A stretch of 64,000 bases of DNA from a bacterium (GCA_029565685.1 JAKQNR010000007.1:1-64000); one strand, 5' to 3'. Shown: positions 33,807-42,739, numbered from the stretch's first letter. Numbers and translations: made by a program. The notes: a model not told the origin generated them from the letters alone.

Positions 33807-34952
33807 ATGAATTTTGAATTTACCGCTGATCAATTAGAATTGAAAAACTCTGCCGTCCGATTCGCACAAAAGAAATTAAATGGCGATATAATTGCCAGAG
33901 ACAAGGCAGGGACCTTTTCCAAAGAGCTTTGGAAAGCATGCGCTGAATTCGGCATTCTCTCTCTTCCCTTCTCCAAGTCCTATGGAGGATCGGACTGCGA
34001 TATTATTACCACCTTGCTTATTATGGAGGGATTAGGCTACGGCTGCAAGGATAGTGGTTTGTTGTTTTCAATAAATGGCCAGTTGTGGACCGTACAGATG
34101 CCCATCTTTCACTTTGGCACCCCGGCGCAGAAAACGAATTATTTATCCAAGCTTTGCAGTGGAGAATGGATAGGCGCCAACTGCATGACAGAACCATCCT
34201 CTGGATCAGACTCTTTTGCCTTGAGCACTACTGCAAAACGCGATGGCGATCATTATATCCTGAACGGCAGCAAAACGCTCATCACCAATGCACCCATTGC
34301 TGACTTGTTCCTGGTATTCGCCACGATCGACAAATCCAAAGGATTCATGGGCGTTACCGCCTTCCTGGTTGAAAAGACTTTTCCCGGAATTATCATCAGC
34401 AAAGAAATTGAAAAAATGGGATTAAAGACGTCTCCAATGTCTGAGGTCATTTTTGAAGATTGCCAAGTTCCTTTGGCAAATCGGCTCGGCCCAGAGGGGA
34501 ATGGCGCAACCATCTTCAATGAAGGCATAGAATGGGAAAGAAGCTGCATGCTGGCGAGTGATGTTGGCGTCATGGAACGGCAGCTGGAGGAGTGCATAAA
34601 ATACGCCAAGATAAGAGAACAATTTAAAAAGCCGATTGGCAAATTCCAGGCGATCTCTCATAAAATTGCAGACATGAAAGTGCGGCTTGAAACCGCCCGT
34701 CTTATTTTATACAAAGTGGCCTGGCTGAAGCAGACGCAAGGCAGGGCAGGAATGGAAGCGGCTATTGCAAAACTTTACCTCAGCGAATCTCTGATCCAGT
34801 CCTGTCTCGATGCCATTCAAATCCATGGCGGGTATGGATACACAGCCGAATATGAAGTGGAGCGCGACTTACGGGACTCCATCAGCAGTACGCTTTATTC
34901 TGGAACCTCTGAAATACAAAAGAATATCATCGCAAAATACTTGGGACTGTAA
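33807..34952 (+). CDS. Acyl-CoA dehydrogenase-family flavoprotein, probably acting on a carrier-bound substrate
   Basis: This 381-residue protein is a full ACAD: CMTEPSSGSDS (about 126-136, FAD/substrate), NAPIAD (161-166), the Glu242/Glu244 region in EGIEWERS as candidate catalytic base, RLGPEGNG, REQFKKPIGKFQAI and the C-terminal IHGGYGYTAEYEVERDLRD. The NAPIAD and MERQLE blocks recall the aminoacyl-carrier dehydrogenases (PltE/CloN3/RedW, which oxidise prolyl-PCP) and FkbI, rather than fatty-acid oxidation enzymes. Placement directly after a carrier protein and near an adenylation enzyme supports dehydrogenation of an ACP-bound group. The substrate is not identified. Confidence 0.87.
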   Translation: MNFEFTADQLELKNSAVRFAQKKLNGDIIARDKAGTFSKELWKACAEFGILSLPFSKSYGGSDCDIITTLLIMEGLGYGCKDSGLLFSINGQLWTVQMPIFHFGTPAQKTNYLSKLCSGEWIGANCMTEPSSGSDSFALSTTAKRDGDHYILNGSKTLITNAPIADLFLVFATIDKSKGFMGVTAFLVEKTFPGIIISKEIEKMGLKTSPMSEVIFEDCQVPLANRLGPEGNGATIFNEGIEWERSCMLASDVGVMERQLEECIKYAKIREQFKKPIGKFQAISHKIADMKVRLETARLILYKVAWLKQTQGRAGMEAAIAKLYLSESLIQSCLDAIQIHGGYGYTAEYEVERDLRDSISSTLYSGTSEIQKNIIAKYLGL

Positions 34953-34968
34953 TACCATGGAGAATTGA

Positions 34969-35376
34969 ATGAATCAACATCCCAAAGAGGGAAATAATCG
35001 CGAAGCATATTATCGGGCACTCGAACCCATCATTCAAGAATTGGCTTCCCTGTTTGATCATTTATGTGCCGAACTTTGCCCCAGTTGTACAATCAGTTGC
35101 TGTGAACCTTGCGCGAGAGAAAAAGGGTATTATCAAGACGGAAGATTTGAGGAGATGAAAGCGCAATACGGCTTTAACCCGCAGAAAGGATTTTTAGGCC
35201 CGAATGGATGCATACTGCCCAGACTATACAGAAGCAAAAGATGTCTCTATCACATCTGCTTGAGGATACAGTTTAGCATCATTAAGGAATCTGGTCCCGA
35301 AGGATTTGCAAAGTTTAAAGAAAAAATCAACAGGTTGGCTGAACAGCACCACATCATAGAGAATACCTATAGATAA
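34969..35376 (+). CDS. Cysteine-rich protein of unknown function
   Basis: This 135-residue protein has ten cysteines in two groups: CAELCPSCTISCCEPC (about residues 33-48) and GPNGCILP...RCLYHIC (about 83-103). The layout suggests a zinc or iron-sulfur site. It starts with a short helix (EAYYRALEPIIQELASLFDHL) and ends with another. There is some resemblance to YkgJ-type CxxC proteins, but I do not recognise a family. It lies 16 bp after the dehydrogenase gene and 20 bp before the bicupin gene, so it is an integral part of the operon. It could be a redox partner or metal-dependent enzyme (inference). Confidence 0.75.
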   Translation: MNQHPKEGNNREAYYRALEPIIQELASLFDHLCAELCPSCTISCCEPCAREKGYYQDGRFEEMKAQYGFNPQKGFLGPNGCILPRLYRSKRCLYHICLRIQFSIIKESGPEGFAKFKEKINRLAEQHHIIENTYR

Positions 35377-35396
35377 AAGAAACAGAATGGTCGACC

Positions 35397-36557
35397 ATGG
35401 AGAAGCTTATCAGAAATGATTGGTCCAGAAAATCCGGGGAGCCCTTCTTTCGCGCCAGAATCCTCCACCACGACATTCATCCGGAGGGATTGGATGTAGA
35501 TCGTATCAGGTTTTGTGAATCCGGATCTTTAGCGCTAGAAGATAAAGTGGGCCACCTTATCAGCATGCTTCGAGGGATGGGAAGATTATATCTGAATGGG
35601 GATCATAAGCAGCCCCTGAATATGCCGGCAAGGGTGCATGCGTACATTCCGCCCGGCTCAGAGTGTGTTCTGGAAGCGGAGCCGGAGACAGAATTCATTT
35701 GCATATCGAGCCCATCGTCATCACAGGCTCGTGGAAAAAAGCTTGTGTTGCGTGACGAAACCTATCTTGCCGCCTGTGCATCAGAATCTCAATCCCTTCG
35801 CTGGATCCTAACACCTCAGTACTTGAGCCGTAGGATTTTTCTGCATCATGACCAAACCTTGCTTTCCAAAGCCGGAAATCCGATCTCATTATTTCACACC
35901 ACGATGTTTGATGTGTCGGGGCTTCCCCAAAACGAAGAGGGGGAGTCGGTTTTCAAGATGTCTTATAACTCCCGGACCGAAGTTAATTTCTGTTATGACG
36001 TCAAAGGCATAGCCCGCGTACGCATGGCGCAGCATCCCTACCACTCATCGAAACAAATCTGGAATCCATGGCTGACGCTCGACGGCGATTCGACTTATCA
36101 CCTGAACGAGGCGGCTGGAGGTCCTGAGGAGGAGTGCATTCTGGATGTGGAGACCCAGACTCCGACAACTTGGCGCAATAAACATGAAGTGGTCATCCTT
36201 GAAGGATATGTATCACTCTTTTGTTTGTTTGATCCAGCCCCCATCGGCATCGAGCAGCACCAACCCGGCGAATATACCGATTATGAACCGCTGTCCCAGG
36301 TGATCAAAACCAAATCATACGAGATATTCTCGAATGAAATAACCAGATACGATGAGATGCTCGACGCACTATCCATGGCAAAGGCGACTAATAAGCTGCA
36401 AGCTTTAAAAGGGACCCACGTTTGGACGTTGTATCTACAAGGGCGGAAAGCACAGGCCGCTATAGAAAACAGGCTCATAAATTCCCTTGCCAGTGAAGGG
36501 AACGGGCGCGAGCGTGTCCTGGCGCGCTGGTTGACATGTTGCGACAGCAACCACTAA
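35397..36557 (+). CDS. Putative bicupin protein
   Basis: This 386-residue protein shows two beta-rich halves with cupin-like character. The first half reads GRLYLNGDHKQPLNMPARVHAYIPPGSECVLEAE (summarised: Gly, Pro and hydrophobic strand pattern around residues 62-95). The second has FHTTMFDVSGLPQ (about 164-176) and HEVVILEGYVSLFCLFD (about 264-280). It resembles the KduI/IolB-like bicupin fold of sugar isomerases but lacks a clear His-x-His metal motif in my reading. The C-terminal ~70 residues are helical. It may be a metal-independent or noncanonical cupin. Function in the operon is unknown. Confidence 0.55.
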   Translation: MEKLIRNDWSRKSGEPFFRARILHHDIHPEGLDVDRIRFCESGSLALEDKVGHLISMLRGMGRLYLNGDHKQPLNMPARVHAYIPPGSECVLEAEPETEFICISSPSSSQARGKKLVLRDETYLAACASESQSLRWILTPQYLSRRIFLHHDQTLLSKAGNPISLFHTTMFDVSGLPQNEEGESVFKMSYNSRTEVNFCYDVKGIARVRMAQHPYHSSKQIWNPWLTLDGDSTYHLNEAAGGPEEECILDVETQTPTTWRNKHEVVILEGYVSLFCLFDPAPIGIEQHQPGEYTDYEPLSQVIKTKSYEIFSNEITRYDEMLDALSMAKATNKLQALKGTHVWTLYLQGRKAQAAIENRLINSLASEGNGRERVLARWLTCCDSNH

Positions 36558-36591
36558 AAGCAGTCCGTCTGGGAAGCAGGGAAATATCATT

Positions 36592-38187
36592 ATGGGATCT
36601 TTATTGCACGAATTACTGTCTGAAACAGCTGCTGCGCTTCCGGATAAAACAGCGGTTCTGTTCAATAACAGTCGAATAACCTACGGTGAACTTGACGAGA
36701 TATCGAACCGCTTGGCCAATTTGTTGAAGAATATGGGAGTGAAGCCGCAGGATAGGATCGGCATTCACATGCCACGCAGCATTCATTCCATCATAAGCGT
36801 CTTTGGCATCCTCAAGGCCGGCGCGATATATGTTCCAGTCGATCCTTTTTGTCCCGAGAGCCGACTCCATTATATTGTGAACAAATGCCAAATAGCGCTC
36901 CTGCTCACCTCCCGCGATAAGCTTCCCAAGATAAGCGGCACTTTTTCTGCAGATTCACCTCTGCAAACTGTTCTCGTAATGGACGGCCTTGATGCAAATC
37001 TTGAGGTTAACCCTGGGATCAAACTGCAGTGGTGGGAAAAAGAACAAAAAGGAGTGAGCGCAGTACCAGATCAGACAAAGATCAAAGATAATGAATTAAG
37101 CTATATCTTGTTTACATCCGGCTCCACCGGAAATCCCAAAGGGGTAATGTTATCCCATCGGAATGCCTTGACCTTTGTCAATATGGCATGCAAGTTTTTC
37201 AAAATCAGCGATAAAGACATTTTTTCCAATATCTCTCCCCTGCATTTTGATCTTTCGGTCTTTGAACTCTATGTTGCTTTTAGCGCAGGCGCTGCCGTAG
37301 CCATTGTACCAGAAAGCATTGCCATATTCCCTTCCAAATTGGCGGAATTTATTGAAAATTATAAAATAACTGTTTGGAATTCCGTGCCTTCTGCACTTGC
37401 TCTGCTTGCCACTTTTGTCAATCTGAATACGTGTGATCTTTCATCCTTGAGATTGATTTTGTTTGCAGGAGAGGTATTCCCGGTCAAGTATCTGCGTCAG
37501 CTTAAAAGAAATATTCCCAATGCGCAATTTTACAATATTTATGGCCAAACCGAGGCAAATTCCTCCCTCTATTATCTAGTTGATCGCATTCCTGAGGAAG
37601 ACACAAGTCTGATACCGATTGGAAAGTCATTTCCAGATTTTGATGTCTTTGCACTGGACGAAAAGGGCTGCAAGATTGCCGACCAACAGACCAAGGGAGA
37701 ATTGTATGTGCGCTCGGAGACCATCGCTTCGGGCTATTGGAGGGATCCGGAACAGAGCAGGGAGAAATTTGTCGAGAATCCCTTATCTCCAGGCTCGGGA
37801 GAAATAGTCTACAAAACCGGAGATGTTGTCCAAATGGATAGCAACGGCAACTATGTTTTTCTAGGCCGGGTTGACCATATGATAAAAAGCCGCGGCTATA
37901 GGATCGAAATCGGTGAAATAGAGACGATCTTAGCTAATCATCCTCAGGTAAAAATGGCCGTCGTGATTCCTATAGCTGATGAGCTGATTGGCAACAGAAT
38001 TGCCGCGATCATCGTCCCTTCGGATGGCAGCCGTATGGGGAAAGAGGAAATACTAAAATATTGCTCAAGGCTGCTGCCTAAATATATGGTTCCCGAGATC
38101 GTGGAATTTCGCAACTCCTTGCCGATGACTTCATCGGGCAAGGTAGACAGAAAAAAACTAGGGCTCGGCCTGGCACATAAAAGCTGA
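36592..38187 (+). CDS. Stand-alone amino acid adenylation enzyme (NRPS A-domain type)
   Basis: This 531-residue protein has all core motifs: A3 LFTSGSTGNPKG (173-184), A4 HFDLSVFE (218-225), A5 NIYGQTE (315-321), A7 YKTGD, A8 GRVDHMIKSRGYRIEIGEIE and A10 SSGKVDRKKL with the catalytic Lys. It activates an amino (or other carboxylic) acid with ATP and loads it on a free carrier protein. Hand alignment to GrsA gives the pocket code D-L-F-N-L-A-I-S-S-K. This is closer to small-residue codes (Ala, Cys) than to a clean proline code. No condensation or thioesterase domain is attached, so transfer must occur in trans. Confidence 0.9.
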   Translation: MGSLLHELLSETAAALPDKTAVLFNNSRITYGELDEISNRLANLLKNMGVKPQDRIGIHMPRSIHSIISVFGILKAGAIYVPVDPFCPESRLHYIVNKCQIALLLTSRDKLPKISGTFSADSPLQTVLVMDGLDANLEVNPGIKLQWWEKEQKGVSAVPDQTKIKDNELSYILFTSGSTGNPKGVMLSHRNALTFVNMACKFFKISDKDIFSNISPLHFDLSVFELYVAFSAGAAVAIVPESIAIFPSKLAEFIENYKITVWNSVPSALALLATFVNLNTCDLSSLRLILFAGEVFPVKYLRQLKRNIPNAQFYNIYGQTEANSSLYYLVDRIPEEDTSLIPIGKSFPDFDVFALDEKGCKIADQQTKGELYVRSETIASGYWRDPEQSREKFVENPLSPGSGEIVYKTGDVVQMDSNGNYVFLGRVDHMIKSRGYRIEIGEIETILANHPQVKMAVVIPIADELIGNRIAAIIVPSDGSRMGKEEILKYCSRLLPKYMVPEIVEFRNSLPMTSSGKVDRKKLGLGLAHKS

Positions 38188-38215
38188 GATCAAAATGTAC
38201 ATGAGAGTTTAGAGC

Positions 38216-38833
38216 ATGATGGATGGCGGATTAAAAGTTGAACGTGTCGATTATAATGAGCTCGACACCGTGGCGAGAGTACTTGCAGCGGCTTATGCCA
38301 ACGACCCGATACATATCTGGGCGATGCCCAACGCCGAGACGCGGATGCGGGATGCTGTTATGTTCTTTACATTCTATTTTCGTTGGATGCAGCCCCGTAA
38401 TTGGGAAGTGTTCGCAACGTCCGACCGTACTGCCGTGCTTGTCACCAGGCTGGTGACAAAAGGCGATTCGGTTTATCCCAATGGCGTGCGTCATATGCCG
38501 TCGCTGGTCCGGGCAGACTCTCCGGCCAATGAATATTTCCGCTGGATCGAGACCTTTCGGCCCGATATCGACCACCACTACACAGAATTCCTAGGCAGTT
38601 TGCCCGATGCGCCACGAGGGATAGGATTTTTTCTTTTTGCCAATGTCTTGAAAATCTTTGATCAGGATGGATGGCCGGTATGGAGTTGGTCGTCCAATCC
38701 CCTCAACTTGCCATTTTATCGCAGACTAGGCTTTGAAATTGGACCAGAGCTTCGCCGCGATGACAAGACGCCGCCTGTGACTATCATTTGGCGTCCAGCG
38801 ACGTCGCCACCGGTCATTCCGGAGAAGCCATGA
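38216..38833 (+). CDS. GNAT-family N-acetyltransferase
   Basis: This 205-residue protein has a typical N-terminal AAAYANDPIHIWAMPN segment. The C-terminal WSWSSNPLNLPFYRRLGFEIGPELRR holds the end of the acetyl-CoA fold (NxxFYxxLGFE). The central acetyl-CoA loop (Q/RxxGxG/A) is poorly conserved, so the donor or activity may be altered. It starts 28 bp after the adenylation gene and its stop overlaps the start of the VOC gene as ATGA. It could acylate an amine on the operon product (inference). Confidence 0.75.
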   Translation: MMDGGLKVERVDYNELDTVARVLAAAYANDPIHIWAMPNAETRMRDAVMFFTFYFRWMQPRNWEVFATSDRTAVLVTRLVTKGDSVYPNGVRHMPSLVRADSPANEYFRWIETFRPDIDHHYTEFLGSLPDAPRGIGFFLFANVLKIFDQDGWPVWSWSSNPLNLPFYRRLGFEIGPELRRDDKTPPVTIIWRPATSPPVIPEKP

Positions 38834-39228
38834 AGGAGTGGAGAGTGCATCATTACGGCCTGGCGACGGCTGACCTGGAACGAAGTATGGAGACTATGCG
38901 CACGCTTGGTTATCATGTCGGAACCATCACTTATGATGCCATTCAAAAAGTCCGGGTGGCCTTTGTCTCCCGAGATCAGGAGGCCATGATCGAACTTGTA
39001 TGTGACGCTGACGAAAACGGCCCGACCAAACGGTTTGTATCTCAAGTAGGGAACGGGTTTTATCATATCTGCTACGAAGTAGATAGCATCGAGGAGGCGA
39101 CAAAAAAATTGCGCGAGGAAGGATTTCTTCTCAGACATGCTCCAGTTCCCGCGGTCGCCTGTGGAGGCAAAAAAATCGCCTGGATGTATAACCGTTATAT
39201 TGGATTGATCGAGTTAGTAGAGAAATAA
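38830..39228 (+). CDS. VOC-superfamily (glyoxalase-like) protein
   Basis: This 132-residue protein is read from the ATG at 38830, which overlaps the GNAT stop by 4 bp. The N-terminus WRVHHYGLATADLERSM, IELVCDADENGP, GFYHICYEVDSIEEA and the final YIGLIELVEK match the methylmalonyl-CoA epimerase/glyoxalase VOC family. Metal ligands His7, Glu54 (IELV), His77 and Glu129 are present. It could epimerise or rearrange a CoA- or ACP-bound intermediate. The substrate is not known. Confidence 0.82.
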   Translation: MKEWRVHHYGLATADLERSMETMRTLGYHVGTITYDAIQKVRVAFVSRDQEAMIELVCDADENGPTKRFVSQVGNGFYHICYEVDSIEEATKKLREEGFLLRHAPVPAVACGGKKIAWMYNRYIGLIELVEK

Positions 39229-39234
39229 GAAATC

Positions 39235-41019
39235 ATGTTTAAAATGGCCTATGCTGAAATACACGATATCCTGAACCGGGCAAAGCTGGACCAATTGCCC
39301 AAGCTCGATATCTCCATTTTGCGCAACGTGGTGGTCGAAGGTATGATCCCATATTTAAAGTTTCTGGCATATGAAATGGGTTTTCGGGCAGAGATCAGGA
39401 TGGGGGATTACGACAATATTGTTCAAGAATCGTTGGCGGGGGGAAGCGGTATTGTAAAAAAAGACACTGATTGCATATTAATTTTTAGTAAAATAGATGG
39501 TTTATCCTGGAGCCTGGCCAGAAATTTCGCGTCTCTTGAAAAGGAAGAAATACAAAATCAAATCCTCAACATTCATAAGACGATTACCAACGTACTGGGC
39601 GGGATAAGAAATCAGACCAATGGAATGATTTTATGGTGTGGATTTGAACTCCCGCTCTATCCCAGCCTAGGAATTGGGGATGGTCAGATCGCATCAGGAC
39701 AATCCGAGATAATTGCCGAGCTGAACAACTTTTTGCGTTCAAGCCTGCGCAACATCCCCAATGCCTATTATGTTGATCTTAATCTATGCCTTGCACGAGT
39801 GGGCGGACGAGCGTTTTACGACGAACGCTATTGGCATATCGGGCGCGCTCCCTACAGCCGAGAGGGGCTCGCAGAAATAGCGAGCGAGGCTTTTAAATAT
39901 ATCCGCGCGGGCAAGGGAAAAAATAAAAAATGCCTGGTTTTAGACTGCGATAACGTCCTCTGGGGCGGAATTATTGGAGAAGATGGTCTTTCAGGGATAA
40001 AACTGAGCAAAGTGTACCCGGGATCCCCTTATACGGAATTCCAGCAGGAAGTGCTGAATCTATACAGCCGAGGAATTATCCTAGCCCTGTGCAGCAAAAA
40101 TAACGATAAGGATGTATGGGAGGTTTTTCGAACTCATCCGGATATGGTCTTGAAAGAAAATCACATTGCGGCGGCTGAAATTAACTGGGAGGACAAAGCT
40201 ACCAATCTAAAAAAGATCGCCATAAATTTAAATATAGGGCTTGAAAGCATGGTTTTTATCGATGACAGTGAGTTCGAAGTAAATCTGGTGAGGGACGCCA
40301 TTCCGGAAATCACCGTCATCCATCTGCCCAAGGATAAATCCGTGGAATACAGGAATATTTTGGCATCATGCGGACTTTTCGATACATTGGCGCTGTCGGC
40401 GGAGGATCGTGAGAGAGGGGATATGTACAGGCTCGAAGCGTTGCGTAAGAAAATGCAAAATGAGGCGCCGGACCTGGAAACCTATCTCCGCTCTCTAGAA
40501 ATGGTAGTCGAATTGAACTTGGTTGATGATTACACACTCCCACGCGTGGCCCAGCTGACTCAAAAGACGAATCAGTTCAATCTTACGACACGAAGGTACT
40601 CCGAAGCCGATATCAGAGCTTTTATGCAAGCCGAAGAAGTGGATGTCCTCACCCTGCGATTATCCGACAAGTTCGGGGATTCGGGCCTGGTGGGCGTATG
40701 CATCCTGAAGCGCAGTAAACAAACTGCCCTGATTGACACCTTGCTGCTTTCCTGCCGTGTTCTAGGCAGAGGCGTAGAGGATGTTTTTATCGCCCAGGCT
40801 TTAAAGCTTGCAAGGCAACGGAAATGCGAATCGGTTATTGCAGAATATTACCAGACGGCAAAAAACGAACAGGTTAAAAATTTCTATCCAAGGCGAGGTT
40901 TTGAGTCGATTCCTCGATCATCGGATAAAGAGGGATGGCGTTACTGTATCAGCTTGAGCGGACCTCTCATGGAAGAACCGTCGTATTTCAAAGAAATACG
41001 CTCCTTTCTAAATGAATAA
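39235..41019 (+). CDS. FkbH-like HAD-IIIC phosphatase (glyceryl-ACP forming type)
   Basis: This 594-residue protein is a long-form FkbH. Residues 1-225 are an SGNH-like/BF1531 N-terminal domain. The HAD domain begins at CLVLDCDNVLWGG (nucleophile Asp237, acid Asp239) with ALCSKNNDKDVWEVF and FIDDSEFEVNLVR. A C-terminal GNAT-like domain follows from about residue 415 (TQKTNQFNLTTRRYSEADI to YPRRGFE). FkbH enzymes dephosphorylate 1,3-bisphosphoglycerate and load D-glyceryl onto an ACP. The carrier gene directly downstream (41044) fits this. The operon also has an FkbI-type dehydrogenase but no FkbK or FkbG homologue. Confidence 0.88.
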   Translation: MFKMAYAEIHDILNRAKLDQLPKLDISILRNVVVEGMIPYLKFLAYEMGFRAEIRMGDYDNIVQESLAGGSGIVKKDTDCILIFSKIDGLSWSLARNFASLEKEEIQNQILNIHKTITNVLGGIRNQTNGMILWCGFELPLYPSLGIGDGQIASGQSEIIAELNNFLRSSLRNIPNAYYVDLNLCLARVGGRAFYDERYWHIGRAPYSREGLAEIASEAFKYIRAGKGKNKKCLVLDCDNVLWGGIIGEDGLSGIKLSKVYPGSPYTEFQQEVLNLYSRGIILALCSKNNDKDVWEVFRTHPDMVLKENHIAAAEINWEDKATNLKKIAINLNIGLESMVFIDDSEFEVNLVRDAIPEITVIHLPKDKSVEYRNILASCGLFDTLALSAEDRERGDMYRLEALRKKMQNEAPDLETYLRSLEMVVELNLVDDYTLPRVAQLTQKTNQFNLTTRRYSEADIRAFMQAEEVDVLTLRLSDKFGDSGLVGVCILKRSKQTALIDTLLLSCRVLGRGVEDVFIAQALKLARQRKCESVIAEYYQTAKNEQVKNFYPRRGFESIPRSSDKEGWRYCISLSGPLMEEPSYFKEIRSFLNE

Positions 41020-41043
41020 AGAGTGTACACGGGAGAGACAAGT

Positions 41044-41280
41044 ATGCCTAAAGAAAGAGTTTTTAAAATCATCAGTCAACTGATGAATGTGCCCCTCGAT
41101 CAGGTCCATGAGCATTCTTCTCCGGAAACGATAGCCAAATGGGATTCTTTCCAGCATATGAATCTCATCTTGGCCCTGGAGGAAGAATTTAACATCAAAT
41201 TCGGCGATGAAGAAATTATGCAAATGGGCAACGCCGGCGTGATAGTAAAGTCCCTGCAAAGCAAGGGTGTGAGAGACTAG
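41044..41280 (+). CDS. Acyl carrier protein (ACP2)
   Basis: This 78-residue carrier protein is read from the ATG at 41044 (GGGAG about 8 bases upstream). Attachment Ser35 is in KWDSFQHM, with LILALEEEFNIKFGDEEI as helix II-III. The WDS context is typical of carriers paired with FkbH-like enzymes. It follows the FkbH-like gene by 24 bp and ends the operon. It is clearly different from ACP1 (DSM context), so the operon appears to use two separate carriers. Confidence 0.88.
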   Translation: MPKERVFKIISQLMNVPLDQVHEHSSPETIAKWDSFQHMNLILALEEEFNIKFGDEEIMQMGNAGVIVKSLQSKGVRD

Positions 41281-41424
41281 CAGGAGGCAGGGCGATTGTT
41301 AAGACAGGGCGATTTCTTTTTGTTGGTTCTATTCTTTTCCGGAAGTAAGAGCCATCAGAACATGGATAAGGGGCAAAACAATAAAAAACGAGGAATATCC
41401 TTCGACCCCGGTATGGCCTAAACA

Positions 41425-42633
41425 TCATTCTTTCAGGTAAGTGCCTTTGCAAAAAACATAATCGCTTTCAAGGCTTATTAGATAAATCGCTCTATCCGTG
41501 TCGGATTTTTCCATGGCATTGTAGAAAGATCGCTTTCCCAACACTTTCCTTAGCAAGTCCCATCGACGTCCGATCTGCAGCGAGTCCACTTTTCCATTCA
41601 ATTTAGATGAAGGCGCTCCCTGAACATCGCTATAGCCAAAATGAGATATCATATCGAAAACAGTGTCCTTCTTAAAAAAAGAAACCAATTCCTCAAACAT
41701 TTCAGGTGTTTCTCCAGGAAATCCGACGATGATGTCTGCCAAGAGGTATAAATGAGGACATTCAGTTCGGAACCGACGAAGAATACCGTAAAACTCAGGA
41801 AAATCAAGGGGGCGACCCATTCGACGCAAGAGCCATTCATTGACGTGTTGAAGACCAATATGAAGTCTCTTGATAACGCCCATCTTGCAAAATCGGAGCA
41901 TATCCTCTGAGAACTGGGGCAACCAGCGACTATGCCAATTGCCAAAACGCAGAGAAATATCGGGCGAGATATTCAGCAGCGAATCCACGAGCCAAATGAT
42001 GTTTGTACCCAAGTCTATGCCGTACGAAAATGTGTCTTCCCCCATCAGAGAGATTTCTCTGTAGCCGCTCTGAATCGCGCATTCATACTGCTTTTTAATC
42101 TCTTCAAACGGTACGCTTCGAGTTTGACCCTTTGCCTTTTTAATAACACAATAAGTGCAATTTCCTACGCATCCCTGTTCAATCTTGATATAAAAGGTTC
42201 GATCCTGAGGGACCTGCCAGCTTTGGGGCCGCACAAACACATTGGGCAGACTAACGCTCCTGAAAGGGATCTTGGCGTTAAAAATTTCATCCAGACGATG
42301 CTCCTGATCGAGCTCCACACATTCACCATGAAATTTTTGCTTTAAATATGGCTCATGGGTTTTCGGAAAACATCCAACTATAATAATATTCTCTTCCGCG
42401 AATCCGATTTCGGATAATTGATGGAGCAATTTCAATACTTTCTTCATCATGAAATCATGAAAACCGCAAGCACAGATCAGTATTTTATCAACAGCAAAAT
42501 TTTCAGCAATGGTCCAATGATTAGCAGCAAGGTATTTCTCAAGATGCGAGTAATATTGCACATGCCTTTCGCATCCCACATTATTCGTAATAATGGCCAC
42601 GCTTCTGGCGGCAGGAGTCGTCTTCTTAAACAT
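41425..42633 (-). CDS. MiaB/RimO-like radical SAM enzyme
   Basis: This 402-residue protein has the methylthiotransferase layout. The N-terminal domain has three cysteines for an auxiliary [4Fe-4S] cluster (Cys21 in NNVGCERH, Cys56 in CACGFHD, Cys88 in VGCFPK). A radical SAM domain follows with Cys155, Cys159 and Cys162 (GCVGNCTYC), then MGEDTFSYG, HIGLQHVN and IIVGFPGET. A C-terminal TRAM domain is not evident; the last ~60 residues are short and unlike it. It points against the biosynthetic operon. It may methylthiolate a tRNA, protein or small-molecule target. The substrate cannot be told from sequence. Confidence 0.85.
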   Translation of the reverse strand: MFKKTTPAARSVAIITNNVGCERHVQYYSHLEKYLAANHWTIAENFAVDKILICACGFHDFMMKKVLKLLHQLSEIGFAEENIIIVGCFPKTHEPYLKQKFHGECVELDQEHRLDEIFNAKIPFRSVSLPNVFVRPQSWQVPQDRTFYIKIEQGCVGNCTYCVIKKAKGQTRSVPFEEIKKQYECAIQSGYREISLMGEDTFSYGIDLGTNIIWLVDSLLNISPDISLRFGNWHSRWLPQFSEDMLRFCKMGVIKRLHIGLQHVNEWLLRRMGRPLDFPEFYGILRRFRTECPHLYLLADIIVGFPGETPEMFEELVSFFKKDTVFDMISHFGYSDVQGAPSSKLNGKVDSLQIGRRWDLLRKVLGKRSFYNAMEKSDTDRAIYLISLESDYVFCKGTYLKE

Positions 42634-42739
42634 TCTATCCTTCTCCTTGTCACATTGATCATGCTACCTTCACACCTTGCTTAACGAGCCTGATTTCGTT
42701 TGAGGGCGGACGAAAAGGGGAAAGGTCAATGATGCTTTT

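Noticed and set aside
33807..38187. A pyrrole-2-carboxylate pathway (prolyl-carrier oxidation)
   Set aside because: The adenylation, dehydrogenase and carrier trio fits in type, but the hand-derived pocket code is not a clean proline code, so I kept the product open.
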